This document shows positions 1 to 9,009 of a DNA stretch of 64,000 bases, one piece after another. The translations under genes and the position numbers were made by a program. Within the stretch, counting starts at the first letter, position 1, and the number at the start of each line of letters is the position of its first letter. The notes under the pieces were generated by a model. It ran no database searches, was not told where the DNA came from, and was given only the letters and a program-made list of their open reading frames with translations. Source of the stretch: Variovorax paradoxus (lineage in GTDB: Bacteria > Pseudomonadota > Gammaproteobacteria > Burkholderiales > Burkholderiaceae_C); assembly GCF_000834655.1 (NCBI RefSeq), contig NZ_JXQQ01000028.1, positions 186,001 through 250,000 on the forward strand, in the 5' to 3' direction.

Positions 1-1412
1 GAAACCGGGATCGAGTCGGACACCGCGAGATCGGAATGCCCGTTGCGCGGCACCAGGCACGGCAGGTCGCGGTTCGTGAGCATCGCCTTCACCGACAGGT
101 AGCGAAGGCTCTCCGGATACGGCGCCTCGTGCTGGTCGACCAGCGAAAGAAACACCTCGGTGCCGATGTACGGCGTGCGCGTGCCGTACTTGCGCGCCGT
201 GTCGGACACGAGCCGCGGCTCGCGGCGCACCGAGAAGTAGCGCCCGTAGTTGCCCTCGTCTTCATTGAGCGTCTGGTAGAGCGGGCGGAATTCCATCTCG
301 GCCGTGGTCTGCGCCTGCTGGCCCGCGATGCGCTGGACCGAATAGACCTCGAAGTCGAGCGGGCGCGAGCGGTCGGGCACCAGGTGGAACTCGGGCTGCG
401 CCGCATTGAGCTCGACTCGATCGGTGCGCCGCTCGAAGAGGTTGACCACCGGCGTGCTGAAAAGCGCGAACTGCCCGGCATCGACCAGCGCCCCCAGCGA
501 CCCCGGCGGCTTGTTCAGCAGTACGACGATCTCGACCTCCTTGCCCTGCGCCCGCGCGAGGCCCGGTGCCAGCTGGGTCAGCGTGAAGAAGTAGAAGCGC
601 TCGGGACAGGCGAAGTACTCGTGCAGCAGGTTGTGTCCATGAAATGTGTTCCACGCCAGCGGAAGAAGCCCCTGCCCCGGCGCGAGCCCTTCGTGCACCA
701 GCGCCCCGTCGATCACCACGTGCGGCCGCTCCATCAGCTTGCCCGGCTCGCCGACGAAGGTGGCGACCGCCGAGGTGTGCAGCAGCTCGAAAAGATGCGA
801 GGCCACGTGCTCGTTGCCGCGCAGGTAGATGGGCAGCCGGTCGAGCCCGACCAGCGCACCGAAGCCCATTTCGCCCACGGTGCGCAGCCGCACGCGCAGC
901 GCGCCCGTCACCTGCACATGCGGCGGCAGGTAGCGCTCCAGCGCGGGAATGTCGGGCGGCGCGCCGGTGAGCTTCGCTTCGGCGATCTCGATGGGCCACA
1001 GCGTCACGTCCTGGCTGGAGCGGAACTCGCACGGCGTTTCCTCGCCCGCCGGCACGCGCGCATGGAAGGCCGTGCCGCGCGGCACCGCGAAGCCGCGTGT
1101 GAAGTCGCCCTCCTTCACGCTCGGGTGCAGTTGCGCCACCGCCATCGAGGGCGTGGGGCTCAGGTAGTTGGGGTACAGCACTTCGAGCAGCCGTTGCGTG
1201 AAGCGCGGGAATTCGGCATCCAGCTTGATCTGCATGCGCGCCGAGAGAAAGCTGAACGACTCGATAAGGCGCTCCACGTACGGGTCGGCCACCTCGATGC
1301 CGTGCATGCCCAGGCGCCGCGCGATCTTCGGGTGCGAAGCGGCGAACTCGCTCGCGGCTTCGCGCATGTAGACGAGCTCCTTGTTGTAGTAGTCGAGAAG
1401 TTGCGGGTCCAT
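1..1412 (-). CDS. tssF: Type VI secretion baseplate protein TssF (3' part cut by window)
   Basis: TssF (VasA/ImpG family) is a wedge subunit of the type VI secretion baseplate and works with TssE, TssG and TssK in the cytoplasm. The reading frame starts at an ATG ending at 1412 and runs off the left edge after about 470 codons; family members are usually around 600 residues, so roughly a quarter is missing. The N-terminus MDPQLLDYYNKELVYMRE, followed shortly by FASHPKIARRLGM and later DPYVERLIESFSFL, is characteristic of the family. An AGGGA ribosome site lies about 10 bases before the ATG. It follows tssE by 52 bases in the same direction, so the two are co-transcribed; tssG would be expected beyond the edge. 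Confidence 0.93.
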   Translation of the reverse strand, partial: MDPQLLDYYNKELVYMREAASEFAASHPKIARRLGMHGIEVADPYVERLIESFSFLSARMQIKLDAEFPRFTQRLLEVLYPNYLSPTPSMAVAQLHPSVKEGDFTRGFAVPRGTAFHARVPAGEETPCEFRSSQDVTLWPIEIAEAKLTGAPPDIPALERYLPPHVQVTGALRVRLRTVGEMGFGALVGLDRLPIYLRGNEHVASHLFELLHTSAVATFVGEPGKLMERPHVVIDGALVHEGLAPGQGLLPLAWNTFHGHNLLHEYFACPERFYFFTLTQLAPGLARAQGKEVEIVVLLNKPPGSLGALVDAGQFALFSTPVVNLFERRTDRVELNAAQPEFHLVPDRSRPLDFEVYSVQRIAGQQAQTTAEMEFRPLYQTLNEDEGNYGRYFSVRREPRLVSDTARKYGTRTPYIGTEVFLSLVDQHEAPYPESLRYLSVKAMLTNRDLPCLVPRNGHSDLAVSDSIPV

Positions 1413-1464
1413 GGCGATGTTTTTCCCTGAATGAAGTCTTGAAGTCTTGTCGTGGTGATGAAGA

Positions 1465-2052
1465 TCAGCGCGCGGAAGAAATCACGCGCATGCGGTTGGT
1501 TTCGAGGTCGACCGCGCTCTGCACGGTGAAGGCCAGCGGGTACGGGCTCAGGTGGATCAGCGCGCGGATCTCGAACATCAGCACGTTGTATTCACCGGCC
1601 GCGCCGCCCTCCTTCATGAGCGGCACCACCGTCACCGTCTCGGGCATCAGCCGCGGCTCGAAGTCCTGGATAGCGCGGCGGATGATGCGTTCGATGTCCG
1701 CCCACTTGCGCTCCGAGAGGTAGCTGCCCGCCAGCGGCGGCACGCCGAAGTTGATCGTGGAGGACGCCGCATCGGCATGGCGCGCGCGGTCGATCAGGTC
1801 TTCGGCATTGGTCGTGTTGAGCAGGTAGGCCAGGTCGCGCTGCACGATGTTGCGCATCTGCGCGGGCGTTACCGCGTACTCGGCGGGCAGTTCGCTCTCG
1901 CGGCTCGGAGCTTCGTCGCGCAGGCGGTCGAACAGCGTGGGCAGCAACTGCGCGTTGGGATGCAAGGTCGAGGCATCGGCCGGGCGGAGCGCACGGGCGC
2001 CGGGGTGCGCGGGGTGGGTGCCGGCGAAGGAAGACGGATCGGCAGGTCGCAT
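1465..2052 (-). CDS. tssE: Type VI secretion baseplate protein TssE (gp25-like)
   Basis: TssE is the gp25-like baseplate subunit from which the type VI sheath begins to polymerise. The 195-residue product has the gp25 core in its second half: a segment reading STINFGVPPLAG, then IERIIRRAIQDFEPRL, then a beta strand rich in hydrophobics. The N-terminal 60 residues are a low-complexity Ala/Pro/Arg linker. I chose the ATG at 2052 because AAGAAAGG sits just upstream; a longer frame extends 21 codons further but has no ribosome site. tssE is the first gene of this operon in the window, so the sheath genes tssBC and hcp must lie elsewhere. Confidence 0.9.
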   Translation of the reverse strand: MRPADPSSFAGTHPAHPGARALRPADASTLHPNAQLLPTLFDRLRDEAPSRESELPAEYAVTPAQMRNIVQRDLAYLLNTTNAEDLIDRARHADAASSTINFGVPPLAGSYLSERKWADIERIIRRAIQDFEPRLMPETVTVVPLMKEGGAAGEYNVLMFEIRALIHLSPYPLAFTVQSAVDLETNRMRVISSAR

Positions 2053-2278
2053 GGGCTGGGCCTTTCTTGGAAGGGCCAGAGTCTTGCGTGGATGCGGGGC
2101 GCGCATTGCAAACAATGGTCACATCTGCCGGCATGCGCTGACAAAGCCCACCCAAAGCGGGGATTTGTCATGGGCATCGCACTTCGCAAGTCCTACAGCA
2201 CTGGCCGCCCCTCGCCGACATCGCCGACCCCGCCAAAGCCCGATCCTTGATTCATCCCAAACAACGAGGAGTCCTCGC

Positions 2279-2353
2279 GTGAATTCCATCATCTATATCG
2301 TCGGTCTGGTCGTGGTCGTTGTCGCCGTGTTGTCGTTCTTCGGCCTGCGCTGA
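2279..2353 (+). CDS. 24-residue single-pass membrane peptide
   Basis: A GTG-initiated frame of 24 codons encodes a peptide that is almost entirely one transmembrane helix: NSIIYIVG, a run of valines, then LSFFGLR with a C-terminal arginine. A strong ribosome site (AACGAGGAG) lies 8 bases before the GTG, and a perfect GC-rich hairpin with a short T tract follows 37 bases after the stop, so this looks like a complete mini-transcription unit. I believe near-identical peptides of this size occur in other Burkholderiales, from memory and not checked here. Function unknown. It is divergent from tssE and upstream of the DUF2868-GTPase pair. Confidence 0.7.
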   Translation: MNSIIYIVGLVVVVVAVLSFFGLR

Positions 2354-2390
2354 GAACGCACCGCGCTTCCTGACCCGACATCCCTTCGAG

Positions 2391-2418
2391 AACGGGGCCG
2401 CATGCGGCCCCGTTTCTC
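2391..2418 (+). terminator. Rho-independent terminator
   Basis: A perfect inverted repeat with 12-base arms (AACGGGGCCGCA and its complement, 2391-2414) is followed by TCTC. It lies 37 bases after the stop of the 24-residue peptide gene and separates it from the DUF2868 gene. Confidence 0.75.
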
Positions 2419-2494
2419 ATGGGCGCTCGCAAGGCGCCGGGCATAATTCCGGCGCCCCGGCACTCCGCAGGGCACGACCAGCGAAGGGACCCTG

Positions 2495-3889
2495 TTGACC
2501 GACACCGCGTTGCGCGAACCTGCCTTTCCGGAAGCGGTGATCACCGAGGCGATCCGATGGACCGAACAGGCGGGGCCGCTGGACGACGCGCAGGCCCTGC
2601 GCACCGCCGCCTCGCGTGCGAACGACGGCCATGCCCGCATCACCGAGCGCGCCCTTCAACTGGGCGAGCGCCTCGGGCTCCAATCTGAAATGTCGCGCGC
2701 CCGCCAGTGGGCGCCGTGGGTGCTGCTCGGGCTCGTGGCGCTGATCGTCATGGCGGGGCTCGCGCTCGCGGGCAACGTGGTGGGCGGCGGCGAGCGCCAC
2801 ATCAACGTGATCGTCGCGCTCGTGAGCCTCCTGGGCCTGCATGCGCTCACGCTTCTGCTCTGGCTGTTTGGCCTGTGGCTGCCGGCTGCATCGTTCGGCA
2901 CAGCGTCGCTCGGCTGGATCTGGCTGTCGCTCACCGCGCGCGTGGCGGGCGGCAAGCGAGGCCAGGCGCCGCTGCTGATGCGCGCGACCACCGGGTTGCT
3001 GACCCGCGCCCGCTTGCTGCCCTGGGCCTTCGGGCTCGTGAGCCACGGCATCTGGTCGCTGTCGTTCGCCGTAGTGCTGGCCGCGATGCTGTTCGCGCTG
3101 GCCTTCCGCAGCTACACGCTGAGCTGGGAGACGACGATCCTCGATCCCGCCTTCTTCGTGCGCGCGGTGCAAATGCTGGGCTGGGCGCCTTCGCAACTGG
3201 GCTTTCCGGTGCCCGATGCGGCCACCGTCCTCTCGGCCGCGCCGGGCGCCGCGGGCCAGCGCACCTGGGCGATGTGGCTGACCGGTTGCATCGTGGTCTA
3301 CGGCCTGCTGCCGCGCCTTGCCCTGTTGCTGCTGAGCGCAGCCGTCTGGCAGAGCCGCCGCAAGGCGCTGCAGCCCGACTGGAGCGAGCCCTACTACCGC
3401 AAGCTGCTCGCGCGCTTCGCCGCGCTCGCGCCGGCCGCCATCGTCGATGCCGACCCGGGCCGTACGCGCGGCGCCGCGCCTGCCCGGCTCGCGCCCGCCG
3501 AACTGCAGGACGCGCTTTTCGTCATCGGCTTCGAGCTGCCGCCCGACATGCCCTGGCCGCCCGCCGGCCTGCCCGCCGACGCTGCGCAGGTGCAGCGCAT
3601 CGACGGCAGCGCGCCCGCCCGCCGCACGCTGCTCGACCAGCTGGCGCAGGCCCGCCCGCGCGCCGTGCTGCTGGTGTGCCATGCCGCTTCGAGCCCCGAC
3701 CGCGGCACCGAACGGTTCTTGCGCGAGGTGCTCGCGCATTGCGGCGAATGCCGGCTCTGGCTGGCCGGCGCAGCCGCCGATGGCGCGGCCGGCCGCTGGA
3801 CCGACTGGCTGCGCGATACCGGCCTCGAACGCATCGCAGCCAGCGACCGGCTCGACGCCGCCTTGCAGGAACTGCACCCCACGCCATGA
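2495..3889 (+). CDS. DUF2868 integral membrane protein
   Basis: This 464-residue protein matches the DUF2868 family by architecture: a soluble N-terminal 70 residues, four hydrophobic helices at about 73-93, 103-130, 187-210 and 261-285, and a cytoplasmic C-terminal half with a ligand-free, Rossmann-like look (RAVLLVCHAASSPD near 390). Start is a TTG with AAGGGA about 7 bases upstream; no better start lies before it. Its stop overlaps the ATG of the following GTPase in an ATGA, so the two are translated together and probably form a membrane-anchored complex. Biochemical function is unknown; the pairing with a DUF3482 GTPase is the main clue. Confidence 0.82.
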   Translation: MTDTALREPAFPEAVITEAIRWTEQAGPLDDAQALRTAASRANDGHARITERALQLGERLGLQSEMSRARQWAPWVLLGLVALIVMAGLALAGNVVGGGERHINVIVALVSLLGLHALTLLLWLFGLWLPAASFGTASLGWIWLSLTARVAGGKRGQAPLLMRATTGLLTRARLLPWAFGLVSHGIWSLSFAVVLAAMLFALAFRSYTLSWETTILDPAFFVRAVQMLGWAPSQLGFPVPDAATVLSAAPGAAGQRTWAMWLTGCIVVYGLLPRLALLLLSAAVWQSRRKALQPDWSEPYYRKLLARFAALAPAAIVDADPGRTRGAAPARLAPAELQDALFVIGFELPPDMPWPPAGLPADAAQVQRIDGSAPARRTLLDQLAQARPRAVLLVCHAASSPDRGTERFLREVLAHCGECRLWLAGAAADGAAGRWTDWLRDTGLERIAASDRLDAALQELHPTP

Positions 3890-5298
3890 CGCCAGAAGCC
3901 GCCATCCGCATCGCCGTCGTCGGCCACACCAACGCGGGCAAGACCTCGCTGCTGCGCACGCTCACGCGCCGCGTCACCTTCGGCGAGGTGTCGCAGCGCC
4001 CCGGCACCACGCGCCATGTCGAATCCGTCGACCTCGACGTGAACGGCGAGGCCGCCGTACGCTTCTTCGACACGCCGGGCCTGGAAGACGCGGTGGCGCT
4101 GCGCGAGCACCTCGCAGGCTTCGTTGCAGGCGCCACGCCGCCCGAACGCATACGCCAGTTCCTGCAGGGCCCGGAAGCCCACGGCGTGTTCGAGCAGGAG
4201 GCCAAGGTGCTGCGCACCATGCTCGACATCGACGCAGCCTTTCTGGTCATCGACGTGCGCGAGCCGGTGCTGCCTAAGTTCCGCGACGAGATCGAGCTGC
4301 TCAACTCCTGCGCGCGCCCCGTGCTGCCAGTGCTGAACTTCGTGCGCGACGCGGCCAGCCGTGAGCCCGCGTGGAAAGAGCTGCTCTCGGCCTACGGCCT
4401 GCATGTGCAGGTGCGCTTCGATGCAGCCGCGCCGTTCGTCGGTGCCGAGCGCGACCTTTACAACGACCTGGCCACGCTGCTGCGCGATCGCCGCGACCAG
4501 TTGCGCGGCGTGGCCGATTTCCTCGACACCGAGGCCGCGGAGCGGCGCCAGGCCGCCTGCACCCGCATCGCCGGATTGCTGGTCGACGCCGCCGCGATCC
4601 GCCGCACCGTGTCGGCCACCGAATTCGCCGACGCTGCGCGGCGCGAAGCGCTCGTCACCGCCCTTCGCAAGACCGTGTTCGACAAGGCCCAGCGCTGCAC
4701 CGACGACCTGCTCGCGCTCTACGGATTTCGCCAGGGCGATGCCGACGAGGCGCCGCTTCCGATCGTCGAAGGCCGCTGGACGCTCGATTTCTTCAGCCCC
4801 GAAGCGATGAAGGACGCGGGCCTGCGCCTCGGCAAGGGCGCAGTCATCGGCGCCGCCGTGGGCGTGGTGGCCGATCTCGCGGTGGCGGGCATTTCGCTGG
4901 GCGCGGGCGCGGCATTGGGAGGCGCCATCGGCGGCGCGATGTCGCAGGGCTGGGGGCCGCTCGGCCGCAAGCTGGCCAACAAGCTGCGCGACGTGCACGA
5001 GGTCACGGTCGAAGACGGCGTGCTCTTCACGCTGGTCGCCTGGCAGCTCAAGCTCACGCAGGCGCTGGAGCAACGCGGCCATGCCGCCACGCAGCGCATC
5101 ACAGCCCAAAGCCCCCAAGACGGCGATGCGCCCACGCGCGCCGCCGCGGCCGCGGTGCGCGGCGCGCAGCCGGCGCGCAACCACCCCGAGTGGGAATCGA
5201 CCGGCATCGCGACGCGCAGCTTCTGGCGTCCCTCACCGCAGCGCGAAGCACTCATTGCGGACATTTCGCGCACCCTGCTGCCCGCGTTCGACGCCTGA
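3886..5298 (+). CDS. Era/EngA-like GTPase with DUF3482 tail
   Basis: The 470-residue product starts with a GTPase domain: P-loop GHTNAGKT at residues 13-20, switch threonines at 41-42, and DTPG at 62-65. The base-recognition motif is atypical (LNFVRD in place of NKxD). The C-terminal DUF3482 part contains a glycine-zipper stretch at about 316-352 with repeated GxxxG spacing, of the kind that inserts into membranes, followed by a charged helical end. The ATG overlaps the stop of the DUF2868 gene by 4 bases. I infer a membrane-associated GTPase that acts with its DUF2868 partner, perhaps analogous to other GTPase-membrane protein pairs, but no process is established. Confidence 0.85.
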   Translation: MTPEAAIRIAVVGHTNAGKTSLLRTLTRRVTFGEVSQRPGTTRHVESVDLDVNGEAAVRFFDTPGLEDAVALREHLAGFVAGATPPERIRQFLQGPEAHGVFEQEAKVLRTMLDIDAAFLVIDVREPVLPKFRDEIELLNSCARPVLPVLNFVRDAASREPAWKELLSAYGLHVQVRFDAAAPFVGAERDLYNDLATLLRDRRDQLRGVADFLDTEAAERRQAACTRIAGLLVDAAAIRRTVSATEFADAARREALVTALRKTVFDKAQRCTDDLLALYGFRQGDADEAPLPIVEGRWTLDFFSPEAMKDAGLRLGKGAVIGAAVGVVADLAVAGISLGAGAALGGAIGGAMSQGWGPLGRKLANKLRDVHEVTVEDGVLFTLVAWQLKLTQALEQRGHAATQRITAQSPQDGDAPTRAAAAAVRGAQPARNHPEWESTGIATRSFWRPSPQREALIADISRTLLPAFDA

Positions 5299-5404
5299 CG
5301 CCGGGCTTGGCTTGCAGCCGGCGTTGGCCGGCTCCTACGCACCGGGCGCGGCAAACGGTCCAGCTTTCCGACGATGTTCACAGGCACATCGAAAGGAGCA
5401 CCTC

Positions 5405-5770
5405 ATGGCCGTCGAATGCAAGCTCTTGTCCACTCCGCTCATCGGTCGCATCTGGGAAGGCCGCACACCCATCGCGCGGGCCGATGAGTACCTGCGCTAC
5501 AGCGTCGAGCACGGCATCGCGGAGATCGCGAAGAAGCCCGATTGCCTCGGCGTGCAGTACTTCCGCAAGCTCGACGGCAACGTGGCGCAATTTCGCACCG
5601 TGTCGTTCTGGCGGTCGATCGACGAGATGCAGGCGATGCACACCAGGCGCGGCGGCGATCCGCTGCGCGTGGCGCCGCTCGCGCGCGACGCGGAGTTCCT
5701 GCTGGAGCTGCCCGAATACGTCGACATCGTCGAGGTGCACGTCAATTCGTTCGGCAGCAGCAACCGCTGA
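5405..5770 (+). CDS. Small antibiotic-biosynthesis-monooxygenase-like protein
   Basis: A 121-residue dimeric alpha-beta barrel type protein is predicted. The pattern of a YLRYSVEHGI helix, a strand around CLGVQYFRKLDG, then TVSFWRSIDEMQAM resembles the ABM/EthD fold, where a Trp-Ser core strand precedes a helix. AAAGGAG lies 7 bases before the ATG. No catalytic residues can be assigned, so a general quinol monooxygenase or stress role is only a guess. It ends 6 bases from the convergent paoC gene. Confidence 0.6.
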   Translation: MAVECKLLSTPLIGRIWEGRTPIARADEYLRYSVEHGIAEIAKKPDCLGVQYFRKLDGNVAQFRTVSFWRSIDEMQAMHTRRGGDPLRVAPLARDAEFLLELPEYVDIVEVHVNSFGSSNR

Positions 5771-5776
5771 GGACGC

Positions 5777-8011
5777 TCAGCGCTCCAGCAGGTCTTCGAG
5801 CATCAGCGGCAGCCGCCGCAGCCGCTTGCCGGTCGCGTGGAACACCGCGTTCACGATGGCCGGCGCCACGCCCACCATCGCGACTTCGCCGAGGCCCTTG
5901 ACGCCCAGGGCGTTGAGCCGCGTGTCGGGCTTGCCGACGAAATCGACCTCGATGCGGCCGATGTCCGCCGCCACCGGCATCACATATTCGGCGAGGTCGG
6001 CGTTGAGGAAACCGCCGTAGCGCGCATCGACCTCGCTCACCTCGCGCAGCGCGGCACCGATGCCCCACACCACGCCGCCTTCGACCTGGCTGCGCGCGGT
6101 GCGCGGGCTCGCGACGGCGCCGCAGTCCGCCACGCTCACCACGCGCGGCACGCGGATGCGCCGCGTGGTGGGCTCGATGCGCACCTCGACGAAGTGCGCG
6201 ATGAAGCTGAAGGCGACGAAGTCCGGGTACACCGGCCCCGCGGCGGCCGGCAGCCCGCCGGTCAGGCGGCCGAACACCTGCTCGGGCTGGCCCGGCGCGC
6301 GGCGCCGGCTCTCGGCTTCGGCAAACGGCCGGCCCGAGGCGCGCAGCAATGCGAGCGCGGTGCCGCCGCTTTCGCCAGCCGCGCTGCCCGCGTTCTTGCG
6401 CAGGTCTTCCATCAGCCGTTGCGCGGCTTCCAGAACCGGCGGCAAAGCCGTGGCCGTGCCCCAGGAGCCTGCGGTCAGGTGTTGCGGCGCGGCCGTCGTG
6501 TCGCCGAGCGCGATCTCGATCGCAGCCACCGGCGCGCCGAGCGCGCGCGCCACCGTGACGGCAATTGCCGTGCGCATGCCCTGCCCCATCTCGTGCCCGC
6601 CGACCGCCACGCGCACCGTGCCGTCGGTGTTCAGCCGCACAGTCGCGATGGCCGGCGCGACGGCCGCCTTGTAGGTGCCGATCGCCACGCCCCAGCCGAC
6701 GAGGCTGCCGTCGGGTGCGCGCATGGAACCCGGCGCCATCGTGCGGCGCGCCCAGCCGAAGGTTTCGCTGCCCTTGATGAGGCACTCGGCCACATGGCGC
6801 GAGGAAAAAGGCTTGCCGGTGAGCGGATCGGCCGTGGCGTCGTTGGCGAGCCTGAAGGCCACCGGGTCGCGCCCGAGCGCATAGGCCATCTCGTCGATCG
6901 CGCTCTCGAAGGCGAAGGCCGCCGGGTGCTCGAACGGCGCGCGCATGTAGCCGGGCGTCTGCACGTCGGTGCGCACCAGGCGCTCCCGGCCCTGGTAGTT
7001 GGCGATGCCGTAGAGCCTGGACGTGATCTCGGTGCCGAACGAGGGAAACAGGTCGTGGCGCGAGGTCTGCTGGTCTATCTCGTGGACCGCCGCGACCAGG
7101 CGGCCCTCGCGGTCCGCGCCGAGCCGCACGTGGTGGCGGCTCGCGGGGCGGAAGCTCGCGTTGTGAAAGAGTTGCGCGCGCGTCATCACCAGCTTCACCG
7201 GCCGCTGCAGCGCGCGCGCCGCGATGGCGACGAGCGCGGTGTGCGACTGCAGCGAGTTCTTCTGCCCGAAGCCGCCGCCCAGCGTGGGCGACAGCACGCG
7301 CACCTTCGCGGGCTCGATGCCCAGCTGCCTGGCCAGGCCGTGGCGCACGCCCTCGGCGTTCTGCGTCGGCTCGCGGATGGTGAGCACGCCGTCGTTCCAC
7401 TCGGCCACGGTGGCGATGATCTCCATCGGGTTCTGGTGCTGGGCGGGCAACGTGTAGCGCAGGTCCACCGTCACGGCAGCGCTGGCGAGCGCAGCCTCCG
7501 CATCGCCTACGCGCCGGTCGGCGAACATGGGTTGCGGCAGCACCGCCGTTTGCGCGAGCGGCTCGGCGTCGGGCGCATCGAGGGTCGCGACGAACGGCGT
7601 CGCCTCGTACGTCACCACCACCAGCGCGGCCGCCTCTCGCGCCGCTTCGAGCGTGTCGGCCACCACCATCGCGACGCTCTGGCCGCGGTAGGCGATCTGC
7701 GCCGAGCGCAGCGGGTAGAAGCTCTGGAAGCCGAAGCCGCCGCCCATGAGGAAGCCGCCCGTGTCGAAGGCGCCGACGTTCTCGTGCGTGAGCACCGTAC
7801 GCACGCCGCGCAGGCGCTGCGCGGCCGAGGTGTCGATGCGCGCGATGCTGCCGCGCGCGATGCGCGAAGGCACCAGCGCGGCATGCAGCAGGCCGGGGCG
7901 TGCGTCGTCGGCCGCGTAGCGCGTGGCGCCGCGCACCTTGTCGTGCGCGTCCACGCGCTCCGCGCCTGCGCGGGGCGTGTTCTTCTTCGTCGTGATCGTG
8001 GGGTTCGCCAT
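5777..8011 (-). CDS. paoC: Periplasmic aldehyde oxidase, molybdenum subunit (PaoC-like)
   Basis: This 744-residue protein is the large molybdopterin-cytosine-dinucleotide subunit of a xanthine-oxidase-family enzyme. GGGFGQKN in the cofactor-binding region and the C-terminal GVKGLGEVAMVG, which carries the catalytic glutamate, are intact. Length and the Tat-bearing, separate 2Fe-2S subunit match E. coli PaoABC (YagTSR; PaoC about 732 residues), which oxidises aromatic aldehydes in the periplasm. The ATG at 8011 follows the FAD-subunit stop by 2 bases, so translation is coupled. No PaoD-like MCD-insertion chaperone is in the neighbourhood and it would have to be elsewhere. A different substrate, such as a purine or nicotinate derivative, is possible. 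Confidence 0.85.
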   Translation of the reverse strand: MANPTITTKKNTPRAGAERVDAHDKVRGATRYAADDARPGLLHAALVPSRIARGSIARIDTSAAQRLRGVRTVLTHENVGAFDTGGFLMGGGFGFQSFYPLRSAQIAYRGQSVAMVVADTLEAAREAAALVVVTYEATPFVATLDAPDAEPLAQTAVLPQPMFADRRVGDAEAALASAAVTVDLRYTLPAQHQNPMEIIATVAEWNDGVLTIREPTQNAEGVRHGLARQLGIEPAKVRVLSPTLGGGFGQKNSLQSHTALVAIAARALQRPVKLVMTRAQLFHNASFRPASRHHVRLGADREGRLVAAVHEIDQQTSRHDLFPSFGTEITSRLYGIANYQGRERLVRTDVQTPGYMRAPFEHPAAFAFESAIDEMAYALGRDPVAFRLANDATADPLTGKPFSSRHVAECLIKGSETFGWARRTMAPGSMRAPDGSLVGWGVAIGTYKAAVAPAIATVRLNTDGTVRVAVGGHEMGQGMRTAIAVTVARALGAPVAAIEIALGDTTAAPQHLTAGSWGTATALPPVLEAAQRLMEDLRKNAGSAAGESGGTALALLRASGRPFAEAESRRRAPGQPEQVFGRLTGGLPAAAGPVYPDFVAFSFIAHFVEVRIEPTTRRIRVPRVVSVADCGAVASPRTARSQVEGGVVWGIGAALREVSEVDARYGGFLNADLAEYVMPVAADIGRIEVDFVGKPDTRLNALGVKGLGEVAMVGVAPAIVNAVFHATGKRLRRLPLMLEDLLER

Positions 8012-8013
8012 CT

Positions 8014-9009
8014 TCAGTTCCTGTCCTTGGCCAGCATGAGCGCATCGGTCACCGTCTCGATGCCGAGCGCCACCTTGAACGCGTTGTGTTCGAGCGGCTT
8101 CGCACCCGCGAATGCCAACTCGGCCGCGCGCCGTGCGGCGGCCCGCGTGAGCGGCAGGCCGACCAGGCTGCGCTCGGCTTCCGTCGCACGCCACGGCCGG
8201 GTCGCGACGCCGCCGAGCGCGATGCGCGCATCGGCCACGCGGTTGCCGCGGATGTGCAGCGCCACGGCGGCCGAGGCGAGCGCGAAGGCATACGACTCGC
8301 GGTCGCGGATCTTGTGGTAAGTCGAGGCGCGCCCGACGGGCCCGCGCGGAATGCGGATGCGCACGATCAGCTCGTCGGTCGCCAGCACCGTCTCCAGGTG
8401 CGGCGTGGCCCCGGGTTCGCGGTGCAACTCGCGCACCGCCACCGTTCGCTCGCCGCGCGGGCTCACGGTGTCGACCACCGCATCGAAGGCGGCGAGCGCG
8501 ATCGCCATGTCGCCGGGGTAGATCGCCACGCAGGCCTCGCTGCCGCCGAGCACCGCGTGTCCGCGGTTCGCCCCGCCGATGGCCGCGCAGCCGCTGCCGG
8601 GCACGCGCTTGTTGCAGGCGAATTCGGGGCCGCCGCGAAAGTACGCGCAGCGCGTGCGCTGCAGCAGGTTGCCGCCCACGGTCGCCATGTTGCGCAGTTG
8701 CTGCGAGGCCGCTTTCCAGAGCGACTCGGAGAGCGCCGGGAATTCGCGCAGTACCACCGCGTGCTCGGCCACGTCGCTCATCGCCGCCAGCGCGCCGATG
8801 CGCAGCTCCGTGCGATCGCTCGCGTCGATGCGCCCGAGCCCTTCGATGCGGGTGATGTCGATCACCGTGGCGGGCGCCTCCACGCCGAGCTTCATCAGGT
8901 CGAACAGCGTGGTGCCGCCCGCGAAGTAGCGCGCGCCAGGCTGGTGGCGCACGAGCAGTTGCACGGCCTCGCCGGTACTGCGGGGGCGAAGGTAGGCGAA
9001 GTCATGCAT
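8014..9009 (-). CDS. paoB: Periplasmic aldehyde oxidase, FAD subunit (PaoB-like)
   Basis: A 331-residue FAD-binding PCMH-type subunit. The N-terminal FAD site contains YFAGGTTLFDLMK, and the segment TVGGNLLQRTRC follows. Four cysteines between about residues 120 and 165 (in TRCAYFRGG, FACNKRVPGSGC and SEACVAIY) match the extra 4Fe-4S cluster that distinguishes PaoB-type subunits from ordinary xanthine dehydrogenase FAD subunits. The gene overlaps paoA by 8 bases and is 2 bases ahead of paoC, giving a tight three-subunit operon. Confidence 0.87.
   Translation of the reverse strand: MHDFAYLRPRSTGEAVQLLVRHQPGARYFAGGTTLFDLMKLGVEAPATVIDITRIEGLGRIDASDRTELRIGALAAMSDVAEHAVVLREFPALSESLWKAASQQLRNMATVGGNLLQRTRCAYFRGGPEFACNKRVPGSGCAAIGGANRGHAVLGGSEACVAIYPGDMAIALAAFDAVVDTVSPRGERTVAVRELHREPGATPHLETVLATDELIVRIRIPRGPVGRASTYHKIRDRESYAFALASAAVALHIRGNRVADARIALGGVATRPWRATEAERSLVGLPLTRAAARRAAELAFAGAKPLEHNAFKVALGIETVTDALMLAKDRN

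Noticed and set aside
5316..5333. Hairpin AGCCGGC/GCCGGCT after the DUF3482 gene as terminator
   Set aside because: The stem is perfect, but no T tract follows on either strand, so I did not call it.
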